NCBI GenBank assembly: GCA_905221115.1
Contig: CAJNBX010000008.1
Coordinates: 8,241 to 72,240, forward strand
DNA from: a bacterium
GTDB lineage: Bacteria; Bacillota; Bacilli; Lactobacillales; Streptococcaceae
Reading direction: 5' to 3'
DNA: 64,000 bases
Shown here piece after piece: positions 38,382 to 49,340 of this stretch (positions are counted from its first letter, which is position 1; each line of letters opens with the position of its first letter). The notes under the pieces were generated by a model. That model was not told where the DNA came from, did no database searches, and saw only the letters and a program-made list of their open reading frames with translations. The position numbers and the translations under genes are program-made.

Positions 38382-39885
38382 GGAGCACCTCCTCTACTGT
38401 TTTCTTCCACTTTTCTAAAATTTCTTCGGTTAAGAAGCCTTCTGCAATTTGATAAGAATGGGCACGCATAGCTTCCAAACGATTTTCTTGATACAATTGA
38501 CAAATCTTAGTTGAAAAAGCTTGCTTGATTTGGTCTTCTACATGGTCAGATGAACTTGGAATCAAATAACCATTTTTCCCATCTTCTATAAAGGTCTGAT
38601 TACCATAAGGTACATCAAAACCAATTAGGGGGAGGCCTGAACCAATAGCTTCCATCAAGGTCAAACCAAAGCCTTCGCTGGTAGAAGCAGTCAAATAGAC
38701 TTCATACTGGCTATAAATCTGCGAAAGTTCGGCATGTCCCTTGAGCTGGATATAATCCTCAGCCTGATGATTTGCAATAATTTCTCTGAGCAGAGATTCT
38801 TCTCCACCACTACCATAAATATCAAAGGTCAATTCAGGGATTTCCTTACGAGCCTCAATGACCGCCTTGACCAACCAGTCAATGTGTTTTTCTTTGGCAA
38901 GACGCGAAGCCGTAATCAATGAAAATGGCTTACGTCCCTGACTTGACTCAGTTAATGCATCAATACTTCCTACAGGGATAGTAACAATCTTTGGACGATG
39001 CTGAGTATATTTGGCAAATTGCTCTTGCAGAACATCTCTCTGTCTATCAGTGGATACAATAAAGAAATCAACCTTATCTGCATTGGTAAACTGATAGTCG
39101 TAATAGTTATTCCAAAGGATGTAATCCTCGTTTGTAGCATTTTCACTATAATGCTCCGCATGAACAACTACCGCTAAATGCGCTACTTGTGCTTCCTCAA
39201 AAACAACCTGTCCAATGCCTGTCTCTCTATCAAGAATGACCAAATCAGACTTGTTCATATTCAAGGATTTCATAAAGGCACGCATAAAGGCTTGCTTCCC
39301 ATATAAAATCTTATCCTTGAAACGATAAACTTCTTCCTTACCTTGATTCATCAAAATATCATAGGCTGGAGTTCCGTCCTCATTATAAAAAGTTCGTTGA
39401 TATAGGACTGCAACATTGTCCTTGGGAGCAAAGTACTCGCTACAATAACGAGTGTAAGAAAAGTAATCTTTACGAATCAGTTTTCCTTTAAAGACATACT
39501 CGGCATGTTGAACCAAGTCCTTGTCCTCATCAACCAAATAACAGGTTACAAACTTATCTTGGTCAGAAAAGAAGACACGCAAGACCTTGCCATTTTTTTC
39601 TCTGTGACTTTCTTTACCACCAAAGTAAGCCAAGACATCATCCACTGTCACGCTAGTCGGCGCAATCTTGATGTCTGTAAAATGATTATAAAGCCAGATA
39701 ACCTGATTATCATCAAAACCAATATTGGCTGTTAAGTGCTGAATATTATCGGCTAAAATCATATCTGTAAAGATAAACTTAGAGGACAGATTTAATTTCC
39801 GAAAAACACCAGCACGATAGGCTTGGGCGTATTCAACACCGCTACTAGCCCATCCAAGTCCTAAATTTATATTGTAAATTGTCAT
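38374..39885 (-). CDS. gtfA: Accessory Sec N-acetylglucosaminyltransferase GtfA
   Basis: The catalytic O-GlcNAc transferase (GT4 family) that makes the first sugar link to Ser/Thr of the exported adhesin, in complex with GtfB. The 503 residues have an N-terminal acceptor domain with its family-specific beta meander (about 80-190) and the GT-B sugar-nucleotide site with the EX7E motif Glu404...Glu412 in SEGFGLTLMEAIG. Length is standard. It starts 12 bases after secA2 and ends inside gtfB. Confidence 0.95.
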   Translation of the reverse strand: MTIYNINLGLGWASSGVEYAQAYRAGVFRKLNLSSKFIFTDMILADNIQHLTANIGFDDNQVIWLYNHFTDIKIAPTSVTVDDVLAYFGGKESHREKNGKVLRVFFSDQDKFVTCYLVDEDKDLVQHAEYVFKGKLIRKDYFSYTRYCSEYFAPKDNVAVLYQRTFYNEDGTPAYDILMNQGKEEVYRFKDKILYGKQAFMRAFMKSLNMNKSDLVILDRETGIGQVVFEEAQVAHLAVVVHAEHYSENATNEDYILWNNYYDYQFTNADKVDFFIVSTDRQRDVLQEQFAKYTQHRPKIVTIPVGSIDALTESSQGRKPFSLITASRLAKEKHIDWLVKAVIEARKEIPELTFDIYGSGGEESLLREIIANHQAEDYIQLKGHAELSQIYSQYEVYLTASTSEGFGLTLMEAIGSGLPLIGFDVPYGNQTFIEDGKNGYLIPSSSDHVEDQIKQAFSTKICQLYQENRLEAMRAHSYQIAEGFLTEEILEKWKKTVEEVLHD

Positions 39886-39897
39886 ATTTTCCTCTTT

Positions 39898-42270
39898 TTA
39901 TGGGAAATGAGTCATAATCTCACCCTTAGGAGTGACTTCAACCAAGCCCATCAGGAGATTACGCACCATATCCGCACGGATTTGTTCTTTCATGGCTTCA
40001 AAGCCTGCATAGGCTTCTTGATAATATTCTACAATTGGGTTTTTCTGTGCAGCAGATTGACCACCGATAGCCATAGATAACTGTTGTAGATAGTCAACTT
40101 GCTCCACCCAGTTGTCATCAATAGCCTTGAGCATAGAAAGTCGTAAAAACTGTTCATATAAGCCATGTTCCTCAAGCAATTCTTTCTTTTCTGAAAGTTC
40201 TTTATCAATCACCTGCTTCATAAAACTACGAACTGCAGTTTTGTCAGTCACATTTACATAGTCTGGAACTTCTTTAATATGAAAACTAATATTGGTCACA
40301 AGAAAATGGAAGAGTAACTCTCGGCTTTCATATTCTGAAGAAATCACTTGATCAATGTAACTAGCAATGATTTCCTCCACAACATCCTCTAAGTCACGAG
40401 AACCATCTATTAGACGATTGCGCTCCTTGTAAATCATATCCCGTTGAATATTCATACTCTCAGCATATTCTAGAGTCTGACGACGTGCCGAACGTCCAGC
40501 ACTATCACTAGCATGCTGAGCCTTTTCGACCAGTTTCCGGTATTTACGGCCTTTCAATACTTCTGGTTGAGTCATATCTTGAACCTGATAATCTTTATAT
40601 TTTTTATGCACCCAAGATGGACCGAATTTCTTGATAACATCGTCCTCTAAAGATACAAAGAACTTACTCATCCCAGGATCTCCCTGACGGCCAGAACGGC
40701 CACGAATTTGCAGATCAATCCGTTGACTTTCCATCCGCTCAGTTCCAATAACAATCAAGCCCCCAAGCTCTGCGACTCCTTTACCAAGCTTGATATCCGT
40801 ACCCCGTCCTGCCATAGAGGTAGCCACTGTCACAGCCCCCATCTGACCTGACTCGGAGATAATCTGAGCCTCACGCGCCGCATTATTAGCATTTAAAACA
40901 TTATGAGCTATTCCCTCTCGAAGCAAGAGAGACGAATAGAGTTGAGACATTTCAACTGAGCCTACAAAAACAAGTAGGGGATTTCCCTTAGCATGGTATT
41001 CCTTAATGTACTCCAAAGAAGCATACACTTTTTCAGGTAAAGTGATATATAGATTATCTGGATAGTCAATCCGTTGTCTAGGACGATTGGTTGGAATGCG
41101 CACTACAGACATATTGTAAGTTTCCAGAAGCTCTTTTTCTGCAACTTTACCTGTCCCTGTCATACCAGAGATCTTATTAAACATTTTAAAAAGACTCTGA
41201 TAGGTGATGGAGGCCATGGCCCGCGTCTCTGGAGATAATTTGACATGTTCCTTGGCTTCAATGGCCTGATGGAGGCCTCCCTGTAGTTTGGTCATCTCCA
41301 TTAAACGCCCCGTTCCCTTATCTACTAATACCATTTCATTACCACGAATGACATAGTCCTTATCTTTTGTATAGAGTTTATGGGCTCGAATCGCATACAC
41401 TAAGTGCCGAGCAAATACCGCATGTTCTTCCTTATAAAAATGATCTATTCCTAAAAAGCTCTCAGCAGCTTTAGCACCTTTAGTGGTCAGCCAGATTTCA
41501 TCTTTTTCTTCCTTAAAGATATAGTCTTCTCCCTCTACTAAAGTCGTTACCAGCGTATCAATAATACCATAGTGATTGGACTGAACACGAGGGGCTCCTG
41601 CAATGATAAGAGGTGTCTGGGCACTATCCAATAAGATATCATCAATCTCATCAATAATAACGTAATTAAAAGGACGCAAAAATTTTCCTTCCTCATTTGA
41701 GGCCAGATTATCATTTAAATAATCAAAACCTAAGTTACTATTAGTTGTATAAATAATATCTGATGCGTAAATGATTTTTTTCTCTTCTGGTGTCAATTCC
41801 TCTTTAGGATCATCTGTAAAAGGAACCCCAATTGTCAATCCTAAGAAGCGGTAAACTTGTCCCATCTCCTCAGCATCGCGTTTAGCTAGATACTCATTAG
41901 TGGTGATTAGCATAGTGCCTTTCCCTGTCAGGGCATTGAGATAAACAGGCATAGTGGCTGTCAAGGTTTTCCCTTCACCAGTATTCATCTCAGCAACATT
42001 TCCCTGATGAATAACAATTCCTCCCATGACTTGGACATCATAGGGAAACATTCCCAGTACTCGCTTATCCGCTTCACGAACAACTGCAAAAGCTTCCACT
42101 AGAAGATCATCTACCGTCTCTCCTTTAGCAAGACGTTGGCGAAACTCCACTGTTTTTGCCGCTAGTTCTTGGTCTGATAGAGACTCCATCTTTCCTTTAA
42201 GGGCATTAATCTTTCTTAAAATCCTTTTGACTTTCCGAAGTTGGAAATCTTGATATAAACCTTTAAACAC
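39898..42270 (-). CDS. secA2: Accessory Sec translocation ATPase SecA2
   Basis: The dedicated motor that drives the glycosylated adhesin through SecY2. The 790 residues contain the nucleotide-binding fold with Walker A GEGKT at 98-102, the DEID Walker B, the preprotein cross-linking domain, second nucleotide fold with RIPTNRP and GRGTDIKL, and the [10 protein letters not shown] motif. The C-terminal zinc/SecB-binding tail of housekeeping SecA is absent, as in accessory SecA2 proteins. It overlaps asp3 by 8 bases. Confidence 0.96.
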   Translation of the reverse strand: MFKGLYQDFQLRKVKRILRKINALKGKMESLSDQELAAKTVEFRQRLAKGETVDDLLVEAFAVVREADKRVLGMFPYDVQVMGGIVIHQGNVAEMNTGEGKTLTATMPVYLNALTGKGTMLITTNEYLAKRDAEEMGQVYRFLGLTIGVPFTDDPKEELTPEEKKIIYASDIIYTTNSNLGFDYLNDNLASNEEGKFLRPFNYVIIDEIDDILLDSAQTPLIIAGAPRVQSNHYGIIDTLVTTLVEGEDYIFKEEKDEIWLTTKGAKAAESFLGIDHFYKEEHAVFARHLVYAIRAHKLYTKDKDYVIRGNEMVLVDKGTGRLMEMTKLQGGLHQAIEAKEHVKLSPETRAMASITYQSLFKMFNKISGMTGTGKVAEKELLETYNMSVVRIPTNRPRQRIDYPDNLYITLPEKVYASLEYIKEYHAKGNPLLVFVGSVEMSQLYSSLLLREGIAHNVLNANNAAREAQIISESGQMGAVTVATSMAGRGTDIKLGKGVAELGGLIVIGTERMESQRIDLQIRGRSGRQGDPGMSKFFVSLEDDVIKKFGPSWVHKKYKDYQVQDMTQPEVLKGRKYRKLVEKAQHASDSAGRSARRQTLEYAESMNIQRDMIYKERNRLIDGSRDLEDVVEEIIASYIDQVISSEYESRELLFHFLVTNISFHIKEVPDYVNVTDKTAVRSFMKQVIDKELSEKKELLEEHGLYEQFLRLSMLKAIDDNWVEQVDYLQQLSMAIGGQSAAQKNPIVEYYQEAYAGFEAMKEQIRADMVRNLLMGLVEVTPKGEIMTHFP

Positions 42271-42703
42271 GATTCATCTCCTTAATAGAAAAAGAATAAA
42301 AATCTAAGGACTCAAAGCCAGCACTTAGAAGGGAGACTTGGTAGGTATAGGTATCATCAGGATAGGTAAAATCAAAGACTTTCATTTTTTCAATTTTCTC
42401 TTCAATCACATCCCCATATCTATCAAAAAAGACAATCTTTATATAGACTCCATTTGTAGGATGACATTCAAAATCCATACATAATTGATAATCCTGTTTT
42501 CTTTTAAGTAAGGGAAGACTGGGTTGAGTTCTAAAGGCTTGATAGTTCACACTGGAAAACCATGTTTTTAAGATTTCTCCTGATGGTACCAAGGGATTAT
42601 ATAGACTAATATGTTTATCCTCATGATAAGTCACTTTGCTACCATACATAAATGTTCCCTTAACCTCTCCCCAAGGAATATTTTCTCTTTGATTGATAAT
42701 CAT
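42263..42703 (-). CDS. asp3: Accessory Sec protein Asp3
   Basis: A 146-residue cytoplasmic protein matching Asp3, which binds Asp1, Asp2 and SecA2 and is essential for export. It is largely beta-strand-like, with [18 protein letters not shown] and a C-terminal [18 protein letters not shown] segment. It overlaps asp2 by ATGA and secA2 by 8 bases, which indicates tight coupling. Confidence 0.92.
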   Translation of the reverse strand: MIINQRENIPWGEVKGTFMYGSKVTYHEDKHISLYNPLVPSGEILKTWFSSVNYQAFRTQPSLPLLKRKQDYQLCMDFECHPTNGVYIKIVFFDRYGDVIEEKIEKMKVFDFTYPDDTYTYQVSLLSAGFESLDFYSFSIKEMNRV

Positions 42704-44235
42704 TTGTCACCTCTTCCAAACTCCGATCCCAATACCATACTATAAAAATGTAGAAACCAAGCCACATTTGTAGCAGTATCATCATTGTGTCGACCAGATG
42801 TTCCCTTGGATAAGATTTTGGCTCCTGTATAGCAAAGATGTTCTACTAACTGATCGTAGGCTCTGCTGTCCATATCTTCATCTTTCATGTAGGAGAGCCC
42901 AAAAGTTGTCTGTGTAAAATCAGCCTTTTTAAATGTATTCCAAAAACGCTGATCCAAATCATCCATATGCTGATAACTAACTCCACCAGTCTGATGCTTC
43001 AAAACATCAAAACTGGTATTAAATACCCCTGGAGCCTCTAAACGCCCACGTCTTGCAATAGTCCCAATGTTAGCTAGTGGCTTCCCAACAATAACTGCAC
43101 GCGGTTCAAAAGTGGCTCCATAGTAGAGCGATGGAAAAGTTCCCATTGATAAGCCTGATAAAATTAAATCTTTAGATGTCAAACCAAGATAATCCAAATA
43201 ATATTGAATGGTTTCCTTAATCTTATTCTCTAATTCTTCACTACCTAAGTAAAAGGCTCCACCCTCCAAACGAGGATCAGAAAACAAAAGGAAAGGACAG
43301 CCTAAATTTTTCATCATAAAATATCCTTCAAATCCCTCGGCAGGACGATACCCAGCAAAGTAGACCGCCAAAGGTGGTTTGAAATCACCCGGATGAAAGA
43401 AGTAGTTTATTTCGTCACGATTTTTGTCATGTAAAATATTTCCTCCTAGGAAAAATTTACCAAACTGTCTGCGACTCCAACGTTGGTGCAAATTCCCTAG
43501 CGTCAAACTTCCACAACCACGTGCCTCGATTGATACAGATAAAAAAACATCAATCTCTTCATTATCTACGACTATTGCTTTTTTTAATTCACTTTCATTA
43601 TAGATTTTTTCTTCAAAAAAATCATCAACAGCTCCAGCCCATATCTTACGGATAACAAAACGAAATTCACAGTTTCCTTGCTTTTCAAATTCCAACCATA
43701 ATTCTATAGGGAAGTTTTTATAAACCATAAAATTATCTGGCCAGTATGCTATTTGTTGGAAACTATCTCCAAAATTCCCTTCCAAATTTACATTGTCGAA
43801 CCCCTGATAAGAGATAGTTCCTCGAAAACTTGAACGAATTTGTATCGTTGATGGAAATAGTTTATCACCGTAACCTCCACCAAAGAGAGAAGTGGATAAG
43901 TCATTCACTAATTGCTGAGGATCTGAGAAGTCTATAGCTTGAGCACACCGTGTTTTTAAGCAATCAAGAATTGCCAAATCTGTCGTTTTAAACTCTTTAT
44001 TATAAAACAAAGTATAGGGCTCAATATGATGAATAAAAGGCAATAAATTTGCCAAATACTGACCATCCTCTATCAAGATAATATGAAAACTAGTAATAGA
44101 TTCCATTTCCATCATTTTGCGAAGAGCTAGCGGTGAGTTGGGACAGAAATAGTACCAATCCATATTTTCAGGAATATCGTAATGATGAGCCCAATTGTCA
44201 ATCCCTATCTGTAGGATTTTATAGTCCTTTGACAT
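42700..44235 (-). CDS. asp2: Accessory Sec protein Asp2 (glycan O-acetyltransferase)
   Basis: Asp2 both supports export and O-acetylates GlcNAc on the adhesin. The 511 residues end in an alpha/beta-hydrolase-like domain with the nucleophile elbow GLSMG (Ser363, counting from the start chosen here). I start it at ATG 44235, which follows GAGGAGG at 6 bases; the in-frame codon at 44250 has none. The start overlaps the end of asp1 by 17 bases. Length and the position between asp1 and asp3 are standard. Confidence 0.94.
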   Translation of the reverse strand: MSKDYKILQIGIDNWAHHYDIPENMDWYYFCPNSPLALRKMMEMESITSFHIILIEDGQYLANLLPFIHHIEPYTLFYNKEFKTTDLAILDCLKTRCAQAIDFSDPQQLVNDLSTSLFGGGYGDKLFPSTIQIRSSFRGTISYQGFDNVNLEGNFGDSFQQIAYWPDNFMVYKNFPIELWLEFEKQGNCEFRFVIRKIWAGAVDDFFEEKIYNESELKKAIVVDNEEIDVFLSVSIEARGCGSLTLGNLHQRWSRRQFGKFFLGGNILHDKNRDEINYFFHPGDFKPPLAVYFAGYRPAEGFEGYFMMKNLGCPFLLFSDPRLEGGAFYLGSEELENKIKETIQYYLDYLGLTSKDLILSGLSMGTFPSLYYGATFEPRAVIVGKPLANIGTIARRGRLEAPGVFNTSFDVLKHQTGGVSYQHMDDLDQRFWNTFKKADFTQTTFGLSYMKDEDMDSRAYDQLVEHLCYTGAKILSKGTSGRHNDDTATNVAWFLHFYSMVLGSEFGRGDK

Positions 44236-45799
44236 TAGTAACCTCCTCAATCCAGTGATGCAATTTATCTAAGAAACGTTGACCAGTATGTTCCTTGATT
44301 TTATCAATAGAGTAAATCAAGGCCTGGTTCCATTCTTTCAGTTTATCTATATAGTAATGTGCAGCCTTGGAAAATTCTTTCATATCCGAAATCAAATAGC
44401 CATTTTTCAAATGTTCCACATAAACAGTTTCAACCCGATTAATCTGAGGAATTCCCGCACTAATACCTGCTATTTGAGTATAGAGATGAGGTTGTTTATT
44501 AAGATCCACAATCAAACGAACAAACTCTAATGTCTTAATCAAATCCAACTCGTCATTCATATTGACAAATTGAAAACGTAGTTCCTGCTCTTGATTTTCT
44601 TCTAAAGGATTTTCCGCATCTCCATAGTCTATTCCTTTTTCTAAACTATCAGTCTGAATTTTCTCTTGAATAATTTCATGAACAAGAGCCTCCACATCTT
44701 CCATTTGTTTCTGGCTAGCTGAGAAAGTTCCGAAAACAATTTCTGTATTTTTAGTTTCAGCAATAAATAACAAAACTTGAGTTAATGCTTCCCTATCAAT
44801 TTCTTCGTTGAAATCAAGTTGATAGTAAATAATAGACTCTTTTCTGGTTTGACTTCGCCCCAGACGTAAACGTGTATCAAAAGGAGAAAGATGGTAAAAT
44901 TTATTAGAAAGTTCAGGATATAGTTCCTGCATAAGTTGTAAACTATCCTCTCTATCCACTAACACTAAGCTAGCTCGATCAACCGATACTGATAACTCTC
45001 TAAAGGTATTCTGTGAATTACGATTGATAAAGAGACTCAAAATTTTAGGATTATTACTTGGAATATGATCAAAGATAAACTGATCATGGTAAGGATGCGA
45101 CGGAATGATAAAAATATCTTGCTTTTTCTGATTTTTTTTCAAATATTTATCAAAAAATTCTGCCACCAAATGCTCCATATTTCGATATTTAAGCAATTTA
45201 AATCGATAGGCAAAAATCGGATTGATCTCTATTCTACCTTCCTCTTGAATATACTCCCTAAATCGCCAAATTCCTTTAGGATCCAGATAGTCTTGATAAA
45301 TAGCTTGTCCATCCTCAAAATAGATTACACTGGATACAAATCCTCTGTCATCCATGATATAGCGCTTGCTAATCTGACCATTTGGATCAAAATACCGAAT
45401 CTCACTAATAAAGCCCTCAACACCATGCTCTACCTGAGCATATTTTTTACCTTTTTTTTGCACGATAATAGCAAAGGGACTATAAAGAAATTGGCAATCA
45501 CTATCCCACTCTATATCTCCAATATGAAGAACTTGAGTGTGCAGTCTATAGAAATCTTGCATATCATCAAAAACAGAGTAGACATCTGTCTCTAAAACAC
45601 CATGTCTATGTAAAAAATAACGCAAATGCGGTTGATAAGATAACACTAATAAGCGAGATGATATACCTTGCCTTTGAAAGAGACGGATTTGATTAAAGGT
45701 ATCATCAAATTCGAAGCGAAATTGTGAGTGGTACCAAGGAATTATATCCGCATGCCACTGACGTTCTGAACCATACCAAGCTGGAATAAAATAATACAT
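44219..45799 (-). CDS. asp1: Accessory Sec protein Asp1
   Basis: Asp1 is a GT-B-fold-like protein without known catalysis that forms the Asp1-3 complex and is needed for export. The 526 residues start MYYFIPAWYGSERQWHADIIPWY, the conserved Asp1 N-terminus, and end with the AGISAGIPQINRVETVYVEHLKNGYLI region. It starts 9 bases after secY2 with a GGAG site and overlaps asp2. Confidence 0.94.
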   Translation of the reverse strand: MYYFIPAWYGSERQWHADIIPWYHSQFRFEFDDTFNQIRLFQRQGISSRLLVLSYQPHLRYFLHRHGVLETDVYSVFDDMQDFYRLHTQVLHIGDIEWDSDCQFLYSPFAIIVQKKGKKYAQVEHGVEGFISEIRYFDPNGQISKRYIMDDRGFVSSVIYFEDGQAIYQDYLDPKGIWRFREYIQEEGRIEINPIFAYRFKLLKYRNMEHLVAEFFDKYLKKNQKKQDIFIIPSHPYHDQFIFDHIPSNNPKILSLFINRNSQNTFRELSVSVDRASLVLVDREDSLQLMQELYPELSNKFYHLSPFDTRLRLGRSQTRKESIIYYQLDFNEEIDREALTQVLLFIAETKNTEIVFGTFSASQKQMEDVEALVHEIIQEKIQTDSLEKGIDYGDAENPLEENQEQELRFQFVNMNDELDLIKTLEFVRLIVDLNKQPHLYTQIAGISAGIPQINRVETVYVEHLKNGYLISDMKEFSKAAHYYIDKLKEWNQALIYSIDKIKEHTGQRFLDKLHHWIEEVTNVKGL

Positions 45800-45808
45800 G
45801 ACACTCTC

Positions 45809-47032
45809 CTAAATCAATGGTTTATAAGTTTCGTTTAATCTCAGAGCTTTCACTTCATCTCTGACTGTAAAAATCATACCTCCGAACATCATAAATAAAC
45901 CAGGAATCATTGCCAATCTAAGTAGTTTCTCATCAACCAATACAAATAGCATAGGCCCTCCGGCCATCACTACATTAAACACAGCACCAATAAGAGAAAA
46001 CCTAAGAACCAATCGATTGATGAAACGACTCGTTTCTTCACCTGGATAGACTCCATAAATATATTCTCCTGATTTCTTCATTCGATCTGAAATTTGTTCC
46101 CCACTCATATTTACAAAAGCAAAGGCTATACTAAAAATAAAAAGAATAATCATATACATATAAATCCACAATGGTTTACCCATTGTATACTGAGATGAAA
46201 TTTCAGTGAAAATTAGATTGCTCGGAAAAATCGTCTGCAACAACAACAATACATACGTTGGTAAACTCAAAAAAGTCATTACATACATAAAAGGCATCCC
46301 TCCAGCAGGATTAAGCATAATCTCAAAATATGAATATCTCTTAAAACGATTATGTAGGCCAATCTTATGAACGGCTATACGATAACGAGCACGATACAGG
46401 AGAGCTACTAGATAAGTAAAAACAATTCCCATAACAATCAAACCAATTAAAACAAAAAGAGGGATGGGAACAGTTCGAAATGTTTCAATCAAATCTTGAG
46501 GAATGTTTAAAATCATTCCAATCAATAAAATAATCATAGGTCCACCGATACCTACAGTTGCATTGATGTCTGATAACCACACCAAGAAAAAAGCACCCGC
46601 TATCAAAAGGCAGGTATTAAGGACGATAACCAACATTTTAGGTACATTGGACTGAATTGGGAGATTTAACGAAATAGCTAATGCCTGAATCAAAGCAATA
46701 AACAAGGTTAAGTACATCTGCCTTCTATTTTGTATCTCAATAGCTCCAGATACCAGATTTAATTTTTTTGAAAAAGAAAGCATCTGCCATAAAATCATCG
46801 AAGACATCCAGGGAGATAATCCTACTGAAAACAAGGATAAACTTCTCAAATTTCCACCTGTCATTGCTGTGGAAAAAGCTAAGTAAGCAGCAGTTCCTCC
46901 TAAAAATTCCCTATTATTCATATCTACAAAAGGAAGGGTCAACCTGCTTCCTAATATAAATATGAATACAAAAAATAATGTTGCTAGTCCTTTTTTAACT
47001 GCGATAGATGAAAAAATATTTCTCATGCTCAA
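45809..47032 (-). CDS. secY2: Accessory Sec translocon channel SecY2
   Basis: The channel of the accessory Sec system, dedicated to the Ser-rich/LPXTG adhesin. The 407 residues give ten predicted membrane helices, including LGLSPWM-like [15 protein letters not shown] near residue 68-82, the plug region after helix 1 and the long cytoplasmic loop between helices 8 and 9. It is the first gene of the core operon and is preceded by a promoter and a terminator that set it off from the glycosyltransferase genes. Confidence 0.95.
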   Translation of the reverse strand: MSMRNIFSSIAVKKGLATLFFVFIFILGSRLTLPFVDMNNREFLGGTAAYLAFSTAMTGGNLRSLSLFSVGLSPWMSSMILWQMLSFSKKLNLVSGAIEIQNRRQMYLTLFIALIQALAISLNLPIQSNVPKMLVIVLNTCLLIAGAFFLVWLSDINATVGIGGPMIILLIGMILNIPQDLIETFRTVPIPLFVLIGLIVMGIVFTYLVALLYRARYRIAVHKIGLHNRFKRYSYFEIMLNPAGGMPFMYVMTFLSLPTYVLLLLQTIFPSNLIFTEISSQYTMGKPLWIYMYMIILFIFSIAFAFVNMSGEQISDRMKKSGEYIYGVYPGEETSRFINRLVLRFSLIGAVFNVVMAGGPMLFVLVDEKLLRLAMIPGLFMMFGGMIFTVRDEVKALRLNETYKPLI

Positions 47033-47134
47033 TCCTACTCTCTAAAACTCGTTTCTAGTCTATTTCTACTGAGTAATTTATAATCAACACACCATCAGGT
47101 ATTTTAAAATTTTTTATTGATTTTTCATGTTACT

Positions 47135-47143
47135 ATTATAACA
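47135..47143 (-). promoter_or_regulatory. Extended -10 promoter for secY2-asp5
   Basis: On the minus strand TGTTATAAT: TATAAT at 47135-47140 with TGn, about 100 bp upstream of secY2. No -35 match is evident. It directly follows the T tract of a terminator. Confidence 0.6.
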
Positions 47144-47165
47144 AAAAAAGCAGAAAAATTCTGCT
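47142..47165 (-). terminator. Terminator immediately upstream of the secY2 promoter
   Basis: On the minus strand AGCAGAA, a 3-base loop, TTCTGCT and seven T residues. It should stop transcription coming from the glycosyltransferase genes before the secY2 promoter. Confidence 0.75.
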
Positions 47166-47169
47166 TCTA

Positions 47170-47462
47170 ACTCCCTGTAGAGAAGTATTTAAATACCTCT
47201 TAATCGTTAAATTATATGTATAACTAGAGAATTTGTTCCTTAATACTCATTTAAAATCAAAAAGAGCAGAAACTCTTGTATTGTATAGTTTGTTTTTTTA
47301 GAACTCTATCATTACCTCCCTAGAATACAACAAATCTCCTGCGAAACATCATCCACTTTCAAACTTAATATAATAGATTGAAACTAGAATGGTACTTTGC
47401 GGATGCTAAAAAATTTCTAGAAATTAATTTGATTTTCACAATCAATTTATTCATATCTTATT
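47170..47462. other. Non-coding gap between secY2 and the IS remnant
   Basis: No coding frame is supported. On the minus strand AAGAG, a 6-base loop and CTCTT followed by TTTT (47257-47277) is a second, weak terminator candidate. The segment at 47241-47273 also resembles an inverted boxC end (TAATACTCA...AAATCAAA.AGAGCA), so it may be a decayed BOX fragment. The rest is AT-rich with nothing recognised. Confidence 0.4.
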
Positions 47463-48252
47463 TCAATCCACTGTAATTCCTGCAACTAGATTCATTCTTA
47501 ACCCAAACCTTTTTCTTTTATTTCTATAGGTAGTTGAAAAAATCTTAAAGACTCTTACTTGGGCAAATATGTTTTCGATCTCCATGCGACGCAATAATAA
47601 GAATCGATTATATGCCCTATCATTCTCTGTTAAATACGAAAGCTTACTTGATTTGATGGATGTTTTGACCCGAGGATATATCTTTATAAATCCTTGATAA
47701 GCACTATCAACTTGAATTTCCTTTCCTTTTGACAAGTCTCAACGACTCTCGCTAAATAGCTTCAGATCTTAGTAATAATATAACTAATTATCTATAAAAA
47801 GAATTTTTCCATGATTATATACAATAGATTAAGTCTTACTGACATGATATTTCCTTTTTCCAGAATAACTTACTTGCTGTTTTTTTGAATCCTTGAATTT
47901 TGACCTCTATTGCATTAATAATTACAGTGTCCGTTTCGTTTATGTTTCCAATACCAAATCTATGCTAGACCAAAAACTCTTCACCCCTACAACTGCGACG
48001 GAGAAAATTACTGTCTTCTATACAAAAATCAATCGACATATGTTCATAAATGTGATATTCTCAGCTATCTTGAAGAATCCTCATCAAGATAACCAAGAAT
48101 ATCGTATTTTATTTTCGCCCCCCCTTTTTGGAATGTTTCGTTTGGCAAGCCTATCTCAGCACTTTTACAATTTCCTCAAAAGTGCTTCGTTTAATTCCCA
48201 CTAGAAATTTAAGACAACTATCGGAGAGTGCTTGACTAGAGTCATAATCCAT
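47463..48252 (-). pseudogene. Decayed IS5-family transposase
   Basis: Reading on the minus strand from an ATG at 48252, the translation DYDSSQALSDSCLKFLVGI then KRSTFEEIVKVLR, followed by an in-frame stop, matches the N-terminus of IS5-family (IS1381-like) transposases. Further on, in other frames, come pieces such as AIEVKIQ and a KKQQVSYSGKRKYH-like stretch. An intact 90-codon piece (47463-47735) gives the C-terminus with MEIENIFAQVRVFKIFSTTYR. The total span of about 790 bp equals one full transposase, so it is inactivated by a stop and several frameshifts. No clear terminal inverted repeats were identified. It separates the glycosyltransferase genes from secY2. Confidence 0.85.
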
Positions 48253-48403
48253 ATCGCTATTTTGTTACTCTGTTTCGTAGAAAGTATAGTAATACTTATA
48301 AGAGCTGTTGAATTGCAAAGTATATACTTAAATTATGATATCTCTTAAGTAGGCTGTCAACAAAAAGGTGCACTTTGATTTTAAATAAGTATAAGCATAG
48401 TTC

Positions 48404-49294
48404 TTATTCCTTCTCTGATTCCAAGAAAATGTTCAGCCTAAAACAAATATCTTTATATTCCTCAGTATCTGTTAATTGATGGTATTCTAAAGTTTGTTTG
48501 TAATCCTTTAAAAGGTTGACAAATCGAATGCGCATAACTGAGACGTCTAATCCAGCTAAAACAAGATCTGATATTTTCTTGGAGAATACTTCAACTAAAT
48601 CTTTAGCCCATGAAATATCAAATTTAGTTTGCATTATACTACCTGAACGTGTTCTATATATATATAGATTATCATTTACAAAAATTGTTCGTTTACTCCT
48701 TAAATATAGCCTATGGGTAGAAGCCTCATCATCAAATCGTCGACCATGAGTAAAAGAAATCTCATTGAACAATTCTTTTTTACATAATTTACATACAGTT
48801 ATTATAAAAGCTGAACTATTCCATTTCCAAGCACCTGCCTGTCTATCGATTAACTCTTGAGATGTTAATTCTTCTACAACATAATCCTTATCCCATACAT
48901 AAAAATAGTAATTTTTATCATTTTCATCGTAGATACAATAATTGCCTATGACAATATCCGCTTGATGAGTTCTTGCTTGATCGTACAGTACTTGAATCAT
49001 ACGCTCTTCTATCATATCATCTGAATCAACAATGACAATATACTCGCCTCTAGCTTGCTCGATTCCAAAGTTTTTAGCTATAGCTACTCCTTCATTCTGC
49101 TTGTGAAATACACGAATGCGAGAATCATTTCTAGCAAATTGATCACAAATATTTCCAGATGAGTCTGTCGAACCATCATCTACCAAAATAACTTCTATAT
49201 TTGAATAAGTTTGTTTAAGAATACTTTCTAGACATTCCACTAGATATTGTTCTGTATTATATACAGGAACTATAATACTAATTAATTCTGTCAA
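48404..49294 (-). CDS. Family 2 glycosyltransferase (adhesin glycosylation locus)
   Basis: An inverting GT2 (GT-A fold) enzyme, with ISIIVPVYNTEQYL at the N-terminus, LVDDGSTDSSG, and the metal-binding DSDD of VIVDSDDMIE, followed by a C-terminal region with HGRRFDDEASTHRLY, where GT2 enzymes of this kind have an ED motif. It is expected to add one sugar to glycans on the adhesin in the cytoplasm. I favour a TTG start at 49294 preceded by GGAG; an in-frame TTG-ATG pair at 49357 overlaps the upstream gene and lacks a ribosome binding site. An out-of-frame ATG sits between the GGAG and the TTG. It is the last glycosyltransferase before the IS remnant; donor and acceptor are unknown. Confidence 0.88.
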   Translation of the reverse strand: MTELISIIVPVYNTEQYLVECLESILKQTYSNIEVILVDDGSTDSSGNICDQFARNDSRIRVFHKQNEGVAIAKNFGIEQARGEYIVIVDSDDMIEERMIQVLYDQARTHQADIVIGNYCIYDENDKNYYFYVWDKDYVVEELTSQELIDRQAGAWKWNSSAFIITVCKLCKKELFNEISFTHGRRFDDEASTHRLYLRSKRTIFVNDNLYIYRTRSGSIMQTKFDISWAKDLVEVFSKKISDLVLAGLDVSVMRIRFVNLLKDYKQTLEYHQLTDTEEYKDICFRLNIFLESEKE

Positions 49295-49340
49295 TCTTTC
49301 ATATCTCCATTTCCTAATTATATATAAACATTCTGTCCAT

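Noticed and set aside
45065..45595. Open frame of 176 codons on the plus strand inside asp1
   Set aside because: AT-rich antisense frame over a conserved Asp1 segment; no ribosome binding site.
47893..48204. Plus-strand open frame of 103 codons over the IS remnant
   Set aside because: The minus strand carries recognisable transposase pieces across the same bases, so this frame is a by-product.
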